From: Candidatus Cellulosilyticum pullistercoris
Lineage (GTDB): Bacteria > Bacillota > Clostridia > Lachnospirales > Cellulosilyticaceae
NCBI GenBank assembly: GCA_018883705.1
Contig: JAHLFQ010000043.1
Span: forward strand, 1 to 22,737
Reading direction: 5' to 3'
Length of the DNA: 22,737 bases
The notes beneath the pieces are model-generated. The model saw nothing but the letters and a program-made list of their open reading frames with translations. It did no database searches and was not told where the DNA came from. Positions 1 through 7,546 of the stretch are shown here, one piece after another. The translations under genes were made by a program, and so were the position numbers. Positions within the stretch are counted from its first letter, which is position 1. Every line of letters begins with the position of its first letter.

Positions 1-1749
1 ATAGGGGGTTTTAATAATTGGGATGGACGCAGGCATAGTATGCGTTTTATTGCAAGTCATGGTGTATGGGAACTTTTTATACCAGGACTACAGACAGGTG
101 AAAGCTATAGATATGAAATTAAGACAGAAGAAGGTAAACTACTTTACAAATCTGATCCGTATGCAACGTATTATGAGGTCAGACCTAATAATGCTTCGGT
201 TATTTTTGATGAAAGGCAGTATAAATGGCAAGATAGCAACTGGATGAAGGCAAGAGAAAAGAAGCAACTTTCTCGGTCTCCCATGTCTATTTATGAAGTA
301 CATATTGGTTCTTGGAGAAGACATAAAGATGGGACCTATTATTCCTATCAAGAGGCAGCAACAGAACTGGCAGCTTATATTAAGGAGATGGGTTATACCT
401 ATGTAGAACTGATGGGGATTATGGAACATCCTTATGATGGTTCATGGGGATATCAAGTAACAGGCTATTTTGCACCAACAAGTCGCTATGGGAACCCAGA
501 TGACTTTAGGAAGTTTGTTGATGTGTTACATCAAAATGGTATTGGCGTTATTCTAGATTGGGTACCTGCGCATTTCCCCAAAGATGCCTTTGCACTAGAA
601 AAGTTTGATGGTTATCCGCTCTATGAAAAATCAGATGAAAAAGAGGCCCATCATCCGCACTGGGGAACGCTTATATTTGATTATGAAAGGCCACAGGTAG
701 CGTTATTTTTAATTGCAAGTGCATTATCATGGCTAGAAAGATATCATATAGATGGTCTTAGAGTAGATGCAGTTGCTTCTATGCTTTATTTAGATTATGG
801 AAGAGATGGGGACTTTGTACGCAACAAGTTTGGTGGGAATGAAAATCTAGAGGCCATTCAGTTTCTTAAACATCTGAATGAAGTAGCTTATTTAAGAGTA
901 CCAGGTATTACGATGATTGCTGAAGAATCCACGGCTTGGCCTAAAGTATCCCATCCTGTAGATGAGGGTGGACTTGGTTTTGGATTTAAGTGGAATATGG
1001 GGTGGATGAATGATTTTTTAGCTTTCATGAGCACACCTGCTACATATCGAGAAAGAGAATTTGGTAAAATTACGTTTAGCTTAATGTATGCCTTTAGTGA
1101 AAATTTCATACAGGTACTTTCTCATGATGAAGTTGTTCATGAGAAACAGTGCATGCTTTATAAAATGCCAGGAAATATGGAAGAAAAATATGCAAATTTA
1201 AAAGTTGCGTATGGCTATCTATTTGTACATCCAGGTAAGAAAATGTTATTTATGGGCAATGAATTTGCTGTAAAGAAAGAATGGAATGAAGAAACAGAAT
1301 TAGAATGGTGCTTATTAGAAAAGCCAGAGCATCAAGGCATAAGGGAGTTTGTCAAAGCACTTAACCATTTATATATAAATGAAAAGGCACTTTGGGAAAT
1401 GAACAATGGCTATAAAAATTTTGAATGGATTGACTGTAGTAATGCTAGGCAAAAGATATTATCTTTTGTACGTAAAGGCACAAAATGTACCGAAGATTTA
1501 GTAGTTGTTATCAACTTCTCTAATATAGAGTGGGCTGATTATCGAATAGGTGTCCCCTATTTAGGAACTTATATAGAAGTATTAAATAGTGATAATAGGC
1601 TTTTTGGAGGGATGGGCAGAACGAATACTGAAGAAATTAAGACACAGATTATTCCTTGGCATAATAGGTCTCAAAGCATGACTATAAACATAGCACCCTT
1701 TAGTATATGTGTATTTAAAGTTAAAAAATTTTTACGGCAGAAAAGTTAG
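1..1749 (+). CDS. glgB: 1,4-alpha-glucan branching enzyme, 5' end cut by window edge
   Basis: Makes the alpha-1,6 branches of glycogen by cutting an alpha-1,4 chain and transferring it (GH13 family, cytoplasmic). The reading frame is open from base 1, and the residues before the first internal ATG at 40 (IGGFNNWDGRRHSM) already match the N-terminal CBM48 module of GlgB, so the true start lies upstream; 582 codons are visible, against roughly 620-750 aa for whole enzymes. The three GH13 catalytic acids are present: Asp nucleophile in DGLRVDAV (codon 766-768), general-acid Glu in MIAEESTAWP (about codon 922-924) and stabilising Asp in VLSHDEVVHE (codon 1126-1128). DWVPAHFP near 560-580 is the conserved region I. 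The C-terminal beta domain ends near IAPFSICVFKV. A hairpin terminator follows, so the gene probably ends a glycogen operon lying to the left. Identification is secure. Confidence 0.96.
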   Translation: MGGFNNWDGRRHSMRFIASHGVWELFIPGLQTGESYRYEIKTEEGKLLYKSDPYATYYEVRPNNASVIFDERQYKWQDSNWMKAREKKQLSRSPMSIYEVHIGSWRRHKDGTYYSYQEAATELAAYIKEMGYTYVELMGIMEHPYDGSWGYQVTGYFAPTSRYGNPDDFRKFVDVLHQNGIGVILDWVPAHFPKDAFALEKFDGYPLYEKSDEKEAHHPHWGTLIFDYERPQVALFLIASALSWLERYHIDGLRVDAVASMLYLDYGRDGDFVRNKFGGNENLEAIQFLKHLNEVAYLRVPGITMIAEESTAWPKVSHPVDEGGLGFGFKWNMGWMNDFLAFMSTPATYREREFGKITFSLMYAFSENFIQVLSHDEVVHEKQCMLYKMPGNMEEKYANLKVAYGYLFVHPGKKMLFMGNEFAVKKEWNEETELEWCLLEKPEHQGIREFVKALNHLYINEKALWEMNNGYKNFEWIDCSNARQKILSFVRKGTKCTEDLVVVINFSNIEWADYRIGVPYLGTYIEVLNSDNRLFGGMGRTNTEEIKTQIIPWHNRSQSMTINIAPFSICVFKVKKFLRQKS

Positions 1750-1809
1750 TAGGAGGAAAGACGGACGAAGAGATAGTAAAAACTAAGAAGGAAGTTAGGT
1801 AAGAGATTA

Positions 1810-1841
1810 AAAAGGAGAGCATGAAAGAGCTTTCCTTTTCA
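1810..1841 (+). terminator. Rho-independent terminator after glgB
   Basis: An 11-bp stem with one G-T pair (AAAAGGAGAGC at 1810-1820 with GCTTTCCTTTT at 1829-1839) encloses an 8-base loop, and the 3' arm ends in TTTT. It sits about 60 bases after the glgB stop and just before the next promoter. The stem is AT-rich and the T-run is short. Confidence 0.6.
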
Positions 1842-1859
1842 TATTTTCTACAAGCTTTT

Positions 1860-1888
1860 TTGTAAAAATATAAAAAATAAGATATACT
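1860..1888 (+). promoter_or_regulatory. Sigma-A-type promoter of the lipoprotein gene
   Basis: TTGTAA (1860-1865), a 17-base spacer, then TATACT (1883-1888). A Shine-Dalgarno GGGAGGT at 1911-1917 follows, 4 bases before the ATG at 1922. Confidence 0.65.
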
Positions 1889-1921
1889 AATGAAGACTAT
1901 ATAAGATACTGGGAGGTACTA

Positions 1922-2512
1922 ATGAAAAAGATATTTGCTTTAGGGTGTTTAGTAATGAGTGTAATGCTTATGACAGCAGGGTGTGGAAGAAGCAATTACA
2001 CACAAGAAACTGTAACAGATGAAGGAGTCATTAACCAGCTTAATGAGCTTGCTAAAGAAAATCTAAAAACTTACTTTGACGTAAATATAGATGAAGAAAT
2101 TGAAATGACAGAAACGGCTACAAGATACATACCAAGGGATGAAGCAAGTAATAACTCTGAACTTCTTGTTTTATTAGGAAAGCAAGAAAAAGAGCCAGTA
2201 GAAGGCCAGCTTTATTCTTATCAAATTATGGTTGATGAGAAGACTAAGGCACTTAGAGGCTTGTATTATGGCATTTATAGTACGGTAGAACCTTTAAATT
2301 ATACAGATGAGCAGTTAGAACAAATTGGTAGGGATTTTATAAAAACACATCAAATGATACCAGAAGGAGTAGAAGTCTCACTTTTAGAAATAAATAAAGT
2401 AAAGGGTGCAGAGTATATTCAATCCCTAACTTATCAGTACCAAGAGCAGTATTTACTTATTAATATTAATCTTCAAGATGGTAAAGTAATGAGTTTTGAA
2501 TATAGTGGCTAA
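1922..2512 (+). CDS. Putative membrane-anchored lipoprotein of unknown function
   Basis: 196 aa. The N-terminus is a lipoprotein signal peptide: Lys-Lys at residues 2-3, a hydrophobic stretch, then MTAGC with the lipidation cysteine at residue 21, so the mature protein should sit on the outer face of the cytoplasmic membrane. The rest is hydrophilic and acidic. Its C-terminal third ends in a strand pattern (YLLININLQDGKVMSFEYSG) that recalls PepSY-type or similar secreted domains, but I cannot assign a family. The ATG at 1922 is preceded by GGGAGGT and its own promoter. The next gene starts 50 bases later on the same strand with a candidate promoter of its own, so the two may be co-expressed or independent. 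Membership of the lipoprotein class is well supported; function is unknown. Confidence 0.8.
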   Translation: MKKIFALGCLVMSVMLMTAGCGRSNYTQETVTDEGVINQLNELAKENLKTYFDVNIDEEIEMTETATRYIPRDEASNNSELLVLLGKQEKEPVEGQLYSYQIMVDEKTKALRGLYYGIYSTVEPLNYTDEQLEQIGRDFIKTHQMIPEGVEVSLLEINKVKGAEYIQSLTYQYQEQYLLININLQDGKVMSFEYSG

Positions 2513-2538
2513 GAGGTTTAGAATAGATCGTATAAGGG

Positions 2539-2544
2539 TATAAT
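2539..2544 (+). promoter_or_regulatory. Possible -10 box for the 181-aa gene
   Basis: A perfect TATAAT at 2539-2544 lies 18 bases before the ATG at 2563. Only a weak -35 (TTTAGA, 2517-2522, spacer 16) is seen. If used, the 5' leader would be very short, with AAAAGGA around 2550-2556 as the ribosome site. Confidence 0.3.
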
Positions 2545-2562
2545 TAAGCAAAAAGGAAAAAA

Positions 2563-3108
2563 ATGAAGCTTATAAAATGGTGTTCAGACAATCAAAAAGA
2601 ACAATGGATGATCTATACCCATAACGGTATCTATTGGCAGCTAGTAAGCAAACTGAGTATAGCAAGACGTTCTTACTTTTTTAAGGTATTAAATAGCCTA
2701 CGTGAGCCTATAGACTTTGCACTTATTGGATTATACTTACCTTATCGCAATGGGATATATGCAGCTATGCCACATACACAAATTATTATACAGCCCGAAG
2801 AACTTTATCAGTTTATCAGGCATTTTCAGCAGCTTCCTATTCAAATATTAGATGAAGTAGCGATAAGCCTGGATAGGCAGCTCAAAGAAGATCAACAAGA
2901 AGTCAATGATTTTTTAACCACATTCTATGAGGCGCAATCTACAGATGAAGCTAGAGAGATTTATGAAAGATGGCAAATGGAACGTTCCTTATGGAATGAG
3001 TTAGGAAATAAGTTGCTTCTTATGATGCATGTTTATGAAGAAGAAATTTTAAATTATTTTAAGTATCGGTCTATTTTAAAGGAACTTATTGGTTTGCCAA
3101 GAGGCTAG
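2563..3108 (+). CDS. Hypothetical soluble protein, 181 aa
   Basis: I do not recognise a family. The product has no signal peptide and no clear membrane segment. The N-terminal half is beta/alpha with aromatic-rich stretches (WQLVSKLSIARRSYFFKVL); the C-terminal half (about residue 85 onward) is strongly helical and acidic, with a Gln/Glu-rich segment. The start ATG has AAAAGGA about 7 bases upstream, and no longer in-frame alternative looks better. The ORF is real by length, ribosome site and a following hairpin, and by base composition like its neighbours. It lies between a lipoprotein gene on the same strand and the convergent argH, which gives no functional hint. Confidence 0.75.
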   Translation: MKLIKWCSDNQKEQWMIYTHNGIYWQLVSKLSIARRSYFFKVLNSLREPIDFALIGLYLPYRNGIYAAMPHTQIIIQPEELYQFIRHFQQLPIQILDEVAISLDRQLKEDQQEVNDFLTTFYEAQSTDEAREIYERWQMERSLWNELGNKLLLMMHVYEEEILNYFKYRSILKELIGLPRG

Positions 3109-3164
3109 GTACAGACATAAGAAGAAGTTAGTTATCAAGTATGAATAGTCTTTACAAATGATAG

Positions 3165-3212
3165 AATCCATGCAGAGTGAGAATAGATTTCTAGTTCTGC
3201 ATGGATTTTATT
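3165..3212. terminator. Hairpin between the convergent 181-aa gene and argH
   Basis: A 12-bp perfect stem (3165-3176 with 3196-3207) has a 19-base top that can fold further (AGAA at 3180-3183 with TTCT at 3189-3192). On the plus strand it runs into TTTTATTAA, so it most likely terminates the rightward gene. The minus-strand side lacks a T-run, so its use for argGH is uncertain. Confidence 0.5.
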
Positions 3213-3245
3213 AATGAAAGCATATCAGTCGTTCATTTGTATGAA

Positions 3246-4628
3246 TCATGAATCAATAAGTGTCAAGAAGTGATGAGCCTTTTTAAAGTGATCACTCAGT
3301 GCCTCAGGACTTGGTCCACCTTTAACTTGACGTCCTTTGACGCAAGTGCTAAGAGAAATAGCTTCATAAACATCTTCTTCAAAGATAGGATGAATGGACT
3401 TATAGATAGCTAATGGCAAATCTTCAAGAGAAGTTTGATGTGTCACACAGTATAAAACAAGTTTGCCAATAACCTCATGAGCATCTCTAAAGGCTAATCC
3501 TTTTTTGACAAGATAGTCAGCTGCATCAGTTGCATTCGTAAAACCACTAGAAGCTGCTTCATACATATTTTTTTCACATACGGTTAAGGTAGCGAGCATA
3601 CGCGTAAAGATTGGTAAACACATTTTAAGAGTATCAATGCTATCAAATAATCGTTCTTTGTCTTCTTGCATATCTTTATTATAGGCAAGAGGAAGCCCTT
3701 TCATCGTAGTAAGTAGACTCATAAGATTACCATAGACGCGCCCTGTTTTACCACGTACAAGTTCTGCTATATCTGGGTTTTTCTTCTGTGGCATGATAGA
3801 ACTACCTGTACTATATGCATCATCTAAATCTATAAAATGAAATTCATGAGAACTCCAGAGAATGATTTCTTCGCTGAAGCGACTTAGGTGCATCATAAGT
3901 ACAGATAAGCTGTAAAGTAGATCTAGACAGAAGTCACGATCTGAAACACCGTCAATACTATTAGCGCATATATCTGAAAAGCTTAAGGTTTTTGCTACAA
4001 ATTCACGATCAAGAGGATAAGTGGTGGTAGCAAGAGCACCGCTTCCTAACGGAGAATAGTTTGTATTTTCATAGGTAAAATCAAGACGTTTATAATCTCT
4101 TTTAAACATTTCAAAATAAGCCATAAGATGATGTCCCAAAGTAATAGGTTGTGCACGTTGCAAATGTGTATAACCAGGCATAATGGTCTCACTATGTTTT
4201 TTAGCAAGCTCAAGAACAGTAGACATTAAATCTTTGAGAAATGCTTTAAGCACTAAAATCTCATCTCTGGTATAGAGTCGTATATCAAGAGCAACTTGAT
4301 CGTTGCGGCTACGGCCTGTATGCATTTTTTTGGCAACTTTTCCGATACGATCGGTAAGTAATGCTTCAATATTCATATGAATATCTTCCATTTTTTCATT
4401 GAATGTGATATTACCTTTTTCAATATCGTCTAACAAATCTTTTAAGCCTTTTATAATCGCACAACTTTCTTCATTTGTAATAATACCCTGATGGCCTAAC
4501 ATGGTTACATGAGCAATACTTCCTATGATATCTTGTTTGTAAAGCCTCATATCAAAGGAAATAGAAGAGTTGAAGTGGTCTGTTAGTTGATCTGTTTCTT
4601 TGGCGAAACGGCCGCCCCACAATTTCAT
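3246..4628 (-). CDS. argH: Argininosuccinate lyase
   Basis: Last step of arginine synthesis: splits argininosuccinate into arginine and fumarate (cytoplasmic homotetramer of the fumarase/aspartase superfamily). 460 aa, the normal family length. It starts MKLWGGRF, typical of ArgH. Three conserved active-site regions are visible: TGRSRND at 104-110, YTHLQRAQP at 153-161, and the superfamily signature loop GSSIMPQKKNP at 275-285, which carries the catalytic serine. The ribosome site AGGAGG (4636-4641 on the minus strand) is 7 bases from the ATG. It lies 26 bases downstream of argG on the same strand, so the two form an argGH operon read from the promoter near 5950. Confidence 0.98.
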   Translation of the reverse strand: MKLWGGRFAKETDQLTDHFNSSISFDMRLYKQDIIGSIAHVTMLGHQGIITNEESCAIIKGLKDLLDDIEKGNITFNEKMEDIHMNIEALLTDRIGKVAKKMHTGRSRNDQVALDIRLYTRDEILVLKAFLKDLMSTVLELAKKHSETIMPGYTHLQRAQPITLGHHLMAYFEMFKRDYKRLDFTYENTNYSPLGSGALATTTYPLDREFVAKTLSFSDICANSIDGVSDRDFCLDLLYSLSVLMMHLSRFSEEIILWSSHEFHFIDLDDAYSTGSSIMPQKKNPDIAELVRGKTGRVYGNLMSLLTTMKGLPLAYNKDMQEDKERLFDSIDTLKMCLPIFTRMLATLTVCEKNMYEAASSGFTNATDAADYLVKKGLAFRDAHEVIGKLVLYCVTHQTSLEDLPLAIYKSIHPIFEEDVYEAISLSTCVKGRQVKGGPSPEALSDHFKKAHHFLTLIDS

Positions 4629-4654
4629 AAATAAACCTCCTATAAGTAGGATAA

Positions 4655-5872
4655 CTATTTGTTATTTTTATTATTTTCAGCTTCCATTAATGCACGTACA
4701 CGAAGTGGTAAACCGTATAAGGTAATAAATCCAGTAGCATCTTTATGATCATATAGATCACCTGTTGTAAAGCTTGCAAGAGATTCGCTATATAAAGAAT
4801 AAGGAGATTTTGCACCTTGTGGGATAATATTTCCTTTATAAAGTTTTAATTTAACATCACCTGTTACAACCTTTTGTGTACTTGTTACAAAAGCTTGTAG
4901 TGCTTCACGAAGTGGCGTAAACCATTTACCATTGTATACTAAGTCAGCAAATTGAAGTGCAACTTCCTGTTTATAACGATAAGTTTCACGATCTAGTGTT
5001 AAATGTTCTAATTCTTGATGAGCAGCATATAAAATAGTGCCACCGGGTGTTTCATAGACACCACGAGATTTCATACCAACGACACGGTTTTCTACAATAT
5101 CTTCAATACCAATGCCATTTGAACCGCCTAACTCATTAAGCTTCTCAAGGAGTGCAGATGGTTCCATAGCAACACCATCTAAGTGTGTAGGAATACCTTG
5201 ATTAAAGGTTAAAGAAATAATAGTAGCTTTATCAGGTGCCTTTTCTGGAGAAACACCTAGTTTAAGTAAGTGTTCATAATTAGGTGCATTCCATGGATTC
5301 TCAAGTTCAAGACCTTCATGAGAAATATGCCACATATTACGGTCACGGCTATAACTGTCTTCTTTTTTCATTGGAACAGGTAAACCACGTTGTTCAAGGT
5401 ATTCAATTTCTTCTTCACGAGAAGAGATATTCCAAATTCTCCAAGGTGCAATCACCTTTAAATGAGGTGCAAGAGCGGCAATCCCAAGTTCGAAACGTAT
5501 TTGATCATTTCCTTTACCTGTGCAACCATGACAAATGGCTACAGCATTTTCCTTAAGTGCAATACGGACAAGTGTTTTTGCAATAATAGCACGTGCTATA
5601 GAAGTACCAAGATAGTATTTGGATTCATAAATAGCACCTGATTGTACCATTGGAAAAACATATTCTTTCATAAATTCATCTTTAACATCTTCTATATAGA
5701 CTTTACTAACACCCATAGAAAGGGCTCTTTCCTCTAAACCAACAAGTTCAGCATCTTGGCCAACGTTTATGCAGACAGCAATGACATCATAATCATAATT
5801 TTCTTTAAGCCATGGAATAAGAACTGAAGTATCTAAACCACCTGAATAAGCTAAAACAACTTTATCTTTCAT
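4655..5872 (-). CDS. argG: Argininosuccinate synthase
   Basis: Condenses citrulline and aspartate with ATP to argininosuccinate, the penultimate step of arginine synthesis (cytoplasmic). 405 aa, as expected. The N-type ATP pyrophosphatase loop AYSGGLDTS is at residues 8-16, and the citrulline/aspartate-binding segment GCTGKGNDQIRFE starts at 116. The start has a G-rich ribosome site (AAGGGGG) about 8 bases upstream. It is the first gene of argGH. The promoter at 5924-5952 carries a palindrome resembling an ArgR operator, which suggests arginine repression (inference). Upstream and divergent is a DUF624 membrane protein, probably unrelated. Confidence 0.98.
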   Translation of the reverse strand: MKDKVVLAYSGGLDTSVLIPWLKENYDYDVIAVCINVGQDAELVGLEERALSMGVSKVYIEDVKDEFMKEYVFPMVQSGAIYESKYYLGTSIARAIIAKTLVRIALKENAVAICHGCTGKGNDQIRFELGIAALAPHLKVIAPWRIWNISSREEEIEYLEQRGLPVPMKKEDSYSRDRNMWHISHEGLELENPWNAPNYEHLLKLGVSPEKAPDKATIISLTFNQGIPTHLDGVAMEPSALLEKLNELGGSNGIGIEDIVENRVVGMKSRGVYETPGGTILYAAHQELEHLTLDRETYRYKQEVALQFADLVYNGKWFTPLREALQAFVTSTQKVVTGDVKLKLYKGNIIPQGAKSPYSLYSESLASFTTGDLYDHKDATGFITLYGLPLRVRALMEAENNKNNK

Positions 5873-5917
5873 TAATAAATCCCCCTTATTAAATAAATTT
5901 ATATATATAAGATATTA

Positions 5918-5931
5918 TGTATAATTATACA
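5918..5931. promoter_or_regulatory. Candidate ArgR operator (ARG box) on the argG -10 box
   Basis: TGTATAATTATACA is a perfect 14-bp palindrome. It matches the ARG-box core TGAATnnnnATTCA at every defined position except one symmetric pair. It covers the whole -10 hexamer of the argG promoter, the expected place for a repressor site. ArgR itself is not encoded in the window. Confidence 0.5.
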
Positions 5932-5952
5932 ACAGTGTAAACTTATTTCAAT
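5924..5952 (-). promoter_or_regulatory. Sigma-A promoter of argGH
   Basis: On the minus strand TTGAAA (5952-5947), a 17-base spacer, then a perfect TATAAT (5929-5924). It lies about 50 bases before the argG start codon and is embedded in the ARG-box-like palindrome. Confidence 0.75.
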
Positions 5953-5975
5953 ATTTTTTTTAAAATAAAGTAAGA

Positions 5976-5991
5976 ATTATTTTAAAATAAT
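5976..5991. repeat. 16-bp AT-only palindrome in the argG / DUF624 intergenic region
   Basis: ATTATTTTAAAATAAT is perfectly self-complementary. The divergent intergenic region (5873-6134) is almost pure A+T, so chance is a real explanation. No further structure is clear here besides the promoters. Confidence 0.4.
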
Positions 5992-6052
5992 ATCAATATA
6001 AAAATCACCTATAAAAAACAATTAATTAATTCGTTTTATAAAAAACACACAT

Positions 6053-6094
6053 TATAATGATATTGTAGTAAATGATATAAAATTATAGTATACT
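6053..6094 (+). promoter_or_regulatory. Possible promoter elements of the DUF624 gene
   Basis: TATAAT at 6053-6058 and TATACT at 6089-6094 are both usable -10 boxes upstream of the ATG at 6135. Their -35 partners are weak (TTCGTT at 6030-6035 with spacer 17; TTGTAG at 6063-6068 with a spacing too long for the second box). Which one is used cannot be decided by eye. Confidence 0.3.
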
Positions 6095-6134
6095 TATGCT
6101 ATCATTATTATTTATTCGAGGAGGACAAAAAGAT

Positions 6135-6839
6135 ATGTCTGGTTTTTTTGATTTAGATGCTCCTATATGGGTTTTCATGGGGGAAATAGCAGATATTATT
6201 ATTTTAGCGCTATTATGGTGGGTATGTTGCTTAGGAATTGTAACAATTGGTGCTTCTACAACAGCACTTTATTACGTATTAGGGAAAAAAGTAAGAAGAG
6301 AAACAACTTATGTTGCTAAGGATTTCTTTAAGAGTTTTAGTCAGAATTTTAGGCAGTCTGTACCACTTTCAATCCTAATAATAATTGGTTTTATTAGTTT
6401 TAGCTTATATTGTTCATTTATTATAGAAGGTGTTTTGATTCCAAACCAATCAAACTCATTAAAATTTATAGTTCCTATTACTATTTTGTTTGCATTTGAA
6501 TTGTTTAATTTTACTGCATATTTATGGGCCCTTCTTTCTAGATTTGAGATGAAATCGGCAAGTATGATGAGGACAGCACTTATTATGACACATAAGCATT
6601 TAGTCACAACACTTGCTAATTTAGCAGTTATTGCAATTGTTGTATTCTGTGTTATTCAGTTTCCATTTGCTATTGTGGTAGCACCAAGTGTTATTGTTTT
6701 GGGACAATCTTTTATGATTCAGAAGGTTTTTACTAATTACATAGAAGAAGCAGCAAGAGAAGAGAAAAGGAAACTAGCCATGACATCTAACGAAGAGGAA
6801 GAGATAAATGAATTAGAAGAAGTCAATATAAACATCTAG
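6135..6839 (+). CDS. YesL / DUF624 family integral membrane protein
   Basis: 234 aa with about four to five membrane segments (roughly residues 19-48, 76-98, 109-135, 157-196) and a charged cytoplasmic tail rich in Glu. The N-terminal pattern MSGFFDLDAPIWVF, followed by WWVCCLGIVTIGASTTALYY, is the hallmark of the YesL/DUF624 family. These proteins are common in Firmicutes, often beside carbohydrate uptake or degradation genes; their molecular role is not settled. The start at 6135 is chosen over the longer ATG at 6096 because GAGGAGG (6118-6124) lies 10 bases before it and the family begins there. No sugar transporter genes are nearby. It is followed by a clear terminator, so it is monocistronic. 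Confidence 0.85.
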   Translation: MSGFFDLDAPIWVFMGEIADIIILALLWWVCCLGIVTIGASTTALYYVLGKKVRRETTYVAKDFFKSFSQNFRQSVPLSILIIIGFISFSLYCSFIIEGVLIPNQSNSLKFIVPITILFAFELFNFTAYLWALLSRFEMKSASMMRTALIMTHKHLVTTLANLAVIAIVVFCVIQFPFAIVVAPSVIVLGQSFMIQKVFTNYIEEAAREEKRKLAMTSNEEEEINELEEVNINI

Positions 6840-6857
6840 GATGTGAATAGATAGAGG

Positions 6858-6886
6858 AGGGAGCTTTACTGATAAGCTCTCTTTTT
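6858..6886 (+). terminator. Rho-independent terminator after the DUF624 gene
   Basis: A 9-bp stem (AGGGAGCTT 6858-6866 with AAGCTCTCT 6874-6882, one G-T pair) with a 7-base loop, followed by TTTT. Confidence 0.8.
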
Positions 6887-6947
6887 ATATTTTATAGAAG
6901 AAAGTAGCTCATATATGTCATTGATATCTTGAAATAAATAATGAATG

Positions 6948-6975
6948 ATTGATGCCAGGTATAAAAGGGATCAAT
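6948..6975. repeat. Small inverted repeat upstream of the TRASH-motif gene
   Basis: ATTGATGCC (6948-6956) and GGGATCAAT (6967-6975) are inverted with one mismatch and a 10-base spacer. It lies about 40 bases upstream of a TATAAT at 7017-7022. It could be an operator, but no factor is recognised. Confidence 0.25.
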
Positions 6976-7016
6976 GAGAGAAAAGGCATGTTTAAATTTT
7001 ATTCATATGCATAAGC

Positions 7017-7022
7017 TATAAT
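7017..7022 (+). promoter_or_regulatory. Candidate -10 box of the TRASH-motif gene
   Basis: A perfect TATAAT lies 33 bases before the chosen start codon. No good -35 at 16-18 bases is seen (TTTAAA at 6991-6996 is 20 bases away). Confidence 0.3.
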
Positions 7023-7055
7023 AAGTTATAAGATGAAAGGTAAAAGAGGTGTATG

Positions 7056-7409
7056 ATGATAATGGAATTCTTTTTTAATATGATCGTATTTATTGGAATG
7101 ATTAGCCTATTTAATTTATTGCGCTATTTATTTAAGATTAGAAAAATAATTAAGATGCATAAAGATAATCCTAATATTCAAGGGATAACCATTATAAATG
7201 GCGAGGTAAAAATTATAGAAAGAAATCCAATGGCAAAAGAACCGGTAGAACCTGTAAAAGAAAGAGTAACAGATGTCATCTGTGGGCAAGAGATTGAGAA
7301 GGAAAAGGCATATCGCGTTGTAAAAGGTGAAAAGGAATATTTCTTTTGCTCATGGGAGTGTAGGGAAGCATTTTTGGATAAGGAGCGCCAAGAAGAAGGT
7401 AACAGATAA
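7056..7409 (+). CDS. Membrane-anchored TRASH/YHS-like metal-binding domain protein
   Basis: 117 aa. One N-terminal membrane helix (about residues 4-26) is followed by a basic stretch, a linker of about 40 residues, and a C-terminal domain with three cysteines spaced C-X21-C-X3-C (codons 7281, 7347 and 7359; segment DVICGQEI...FFCSWECREAF). This fits the TRASH motif C-X19-22-C-X3-C and the related YHS fold, linked to metal binding, sensing or trafficking. The domain most likely faces the cytoplasm because Lys/Arg follow the helix. Start 7056 is preferred because AGAGG (7045-7049) is 6 bases away; ATG 7053 (3 bases) and 7062 (12 bases) are alternatives. The stop codon lies in the loop of its terminator. 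It precedes cinA but has its own terminator, so co-transcription is unlikely. The metal-binding role is inference. Confidence 0.75.
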   Translation: MIMEFFFNMIVFIGMISLFNLLRYLFKIRKIIKMHKDNPNIQGITIINGEVKIIERNPMAKEPVEPVKERVTDVICGQEIEKEKAYRVVKGEKEYFFCSWECREAFLDKERQEEGNR

Positions 7410-7424
7410 TACCTTCTTTTTTTA
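7393..7424 (+). terminator. Rho-independent terminator overlapping the end of the TRASH-motif gene
   Basis: A 9-bp perfect stem (AAGAAGGTA 7393-7401 with TACCTTCTT 7410-7418) with an 8-base loop, followed by a run of Ts. The 5' arm is made of the last codons and the stop codon TAA (7407-7409) lies in the loop. Confidence 0.8.
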
Positions 7425-7482
7425 TTATTTAGCAAACATCAAACTTAATTAAAGTTAGGGTGTAACGGTAAAAGCGTATTTA

Positions 7483-7491
7483 TGGTATAAT
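7483..7491 (+). promoter_or_regulatory. Extended -10 promoter of cinA
   Basis: TGGTATAAT fits the extended -10 form TGnTATAAT. The region 17 bases upstream has no good -35, as is common for this class. It lies 55 bases before the cinA ATG. Confidence 0.5.
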
Positions 7492-7546
7492 ATTTTGAGT
7501 ATTGTATGATAATATGCACGGAAAAAATAAGAAAGGAAGTTAAAAG

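Noticed and set aside
5873..6134. Riboswitch or small RNA in the argG / DUF624 gap
   Set aside because: The gap is nearly pure A+T with no stable GC-containing stems; only promoters and palindromes are visible.
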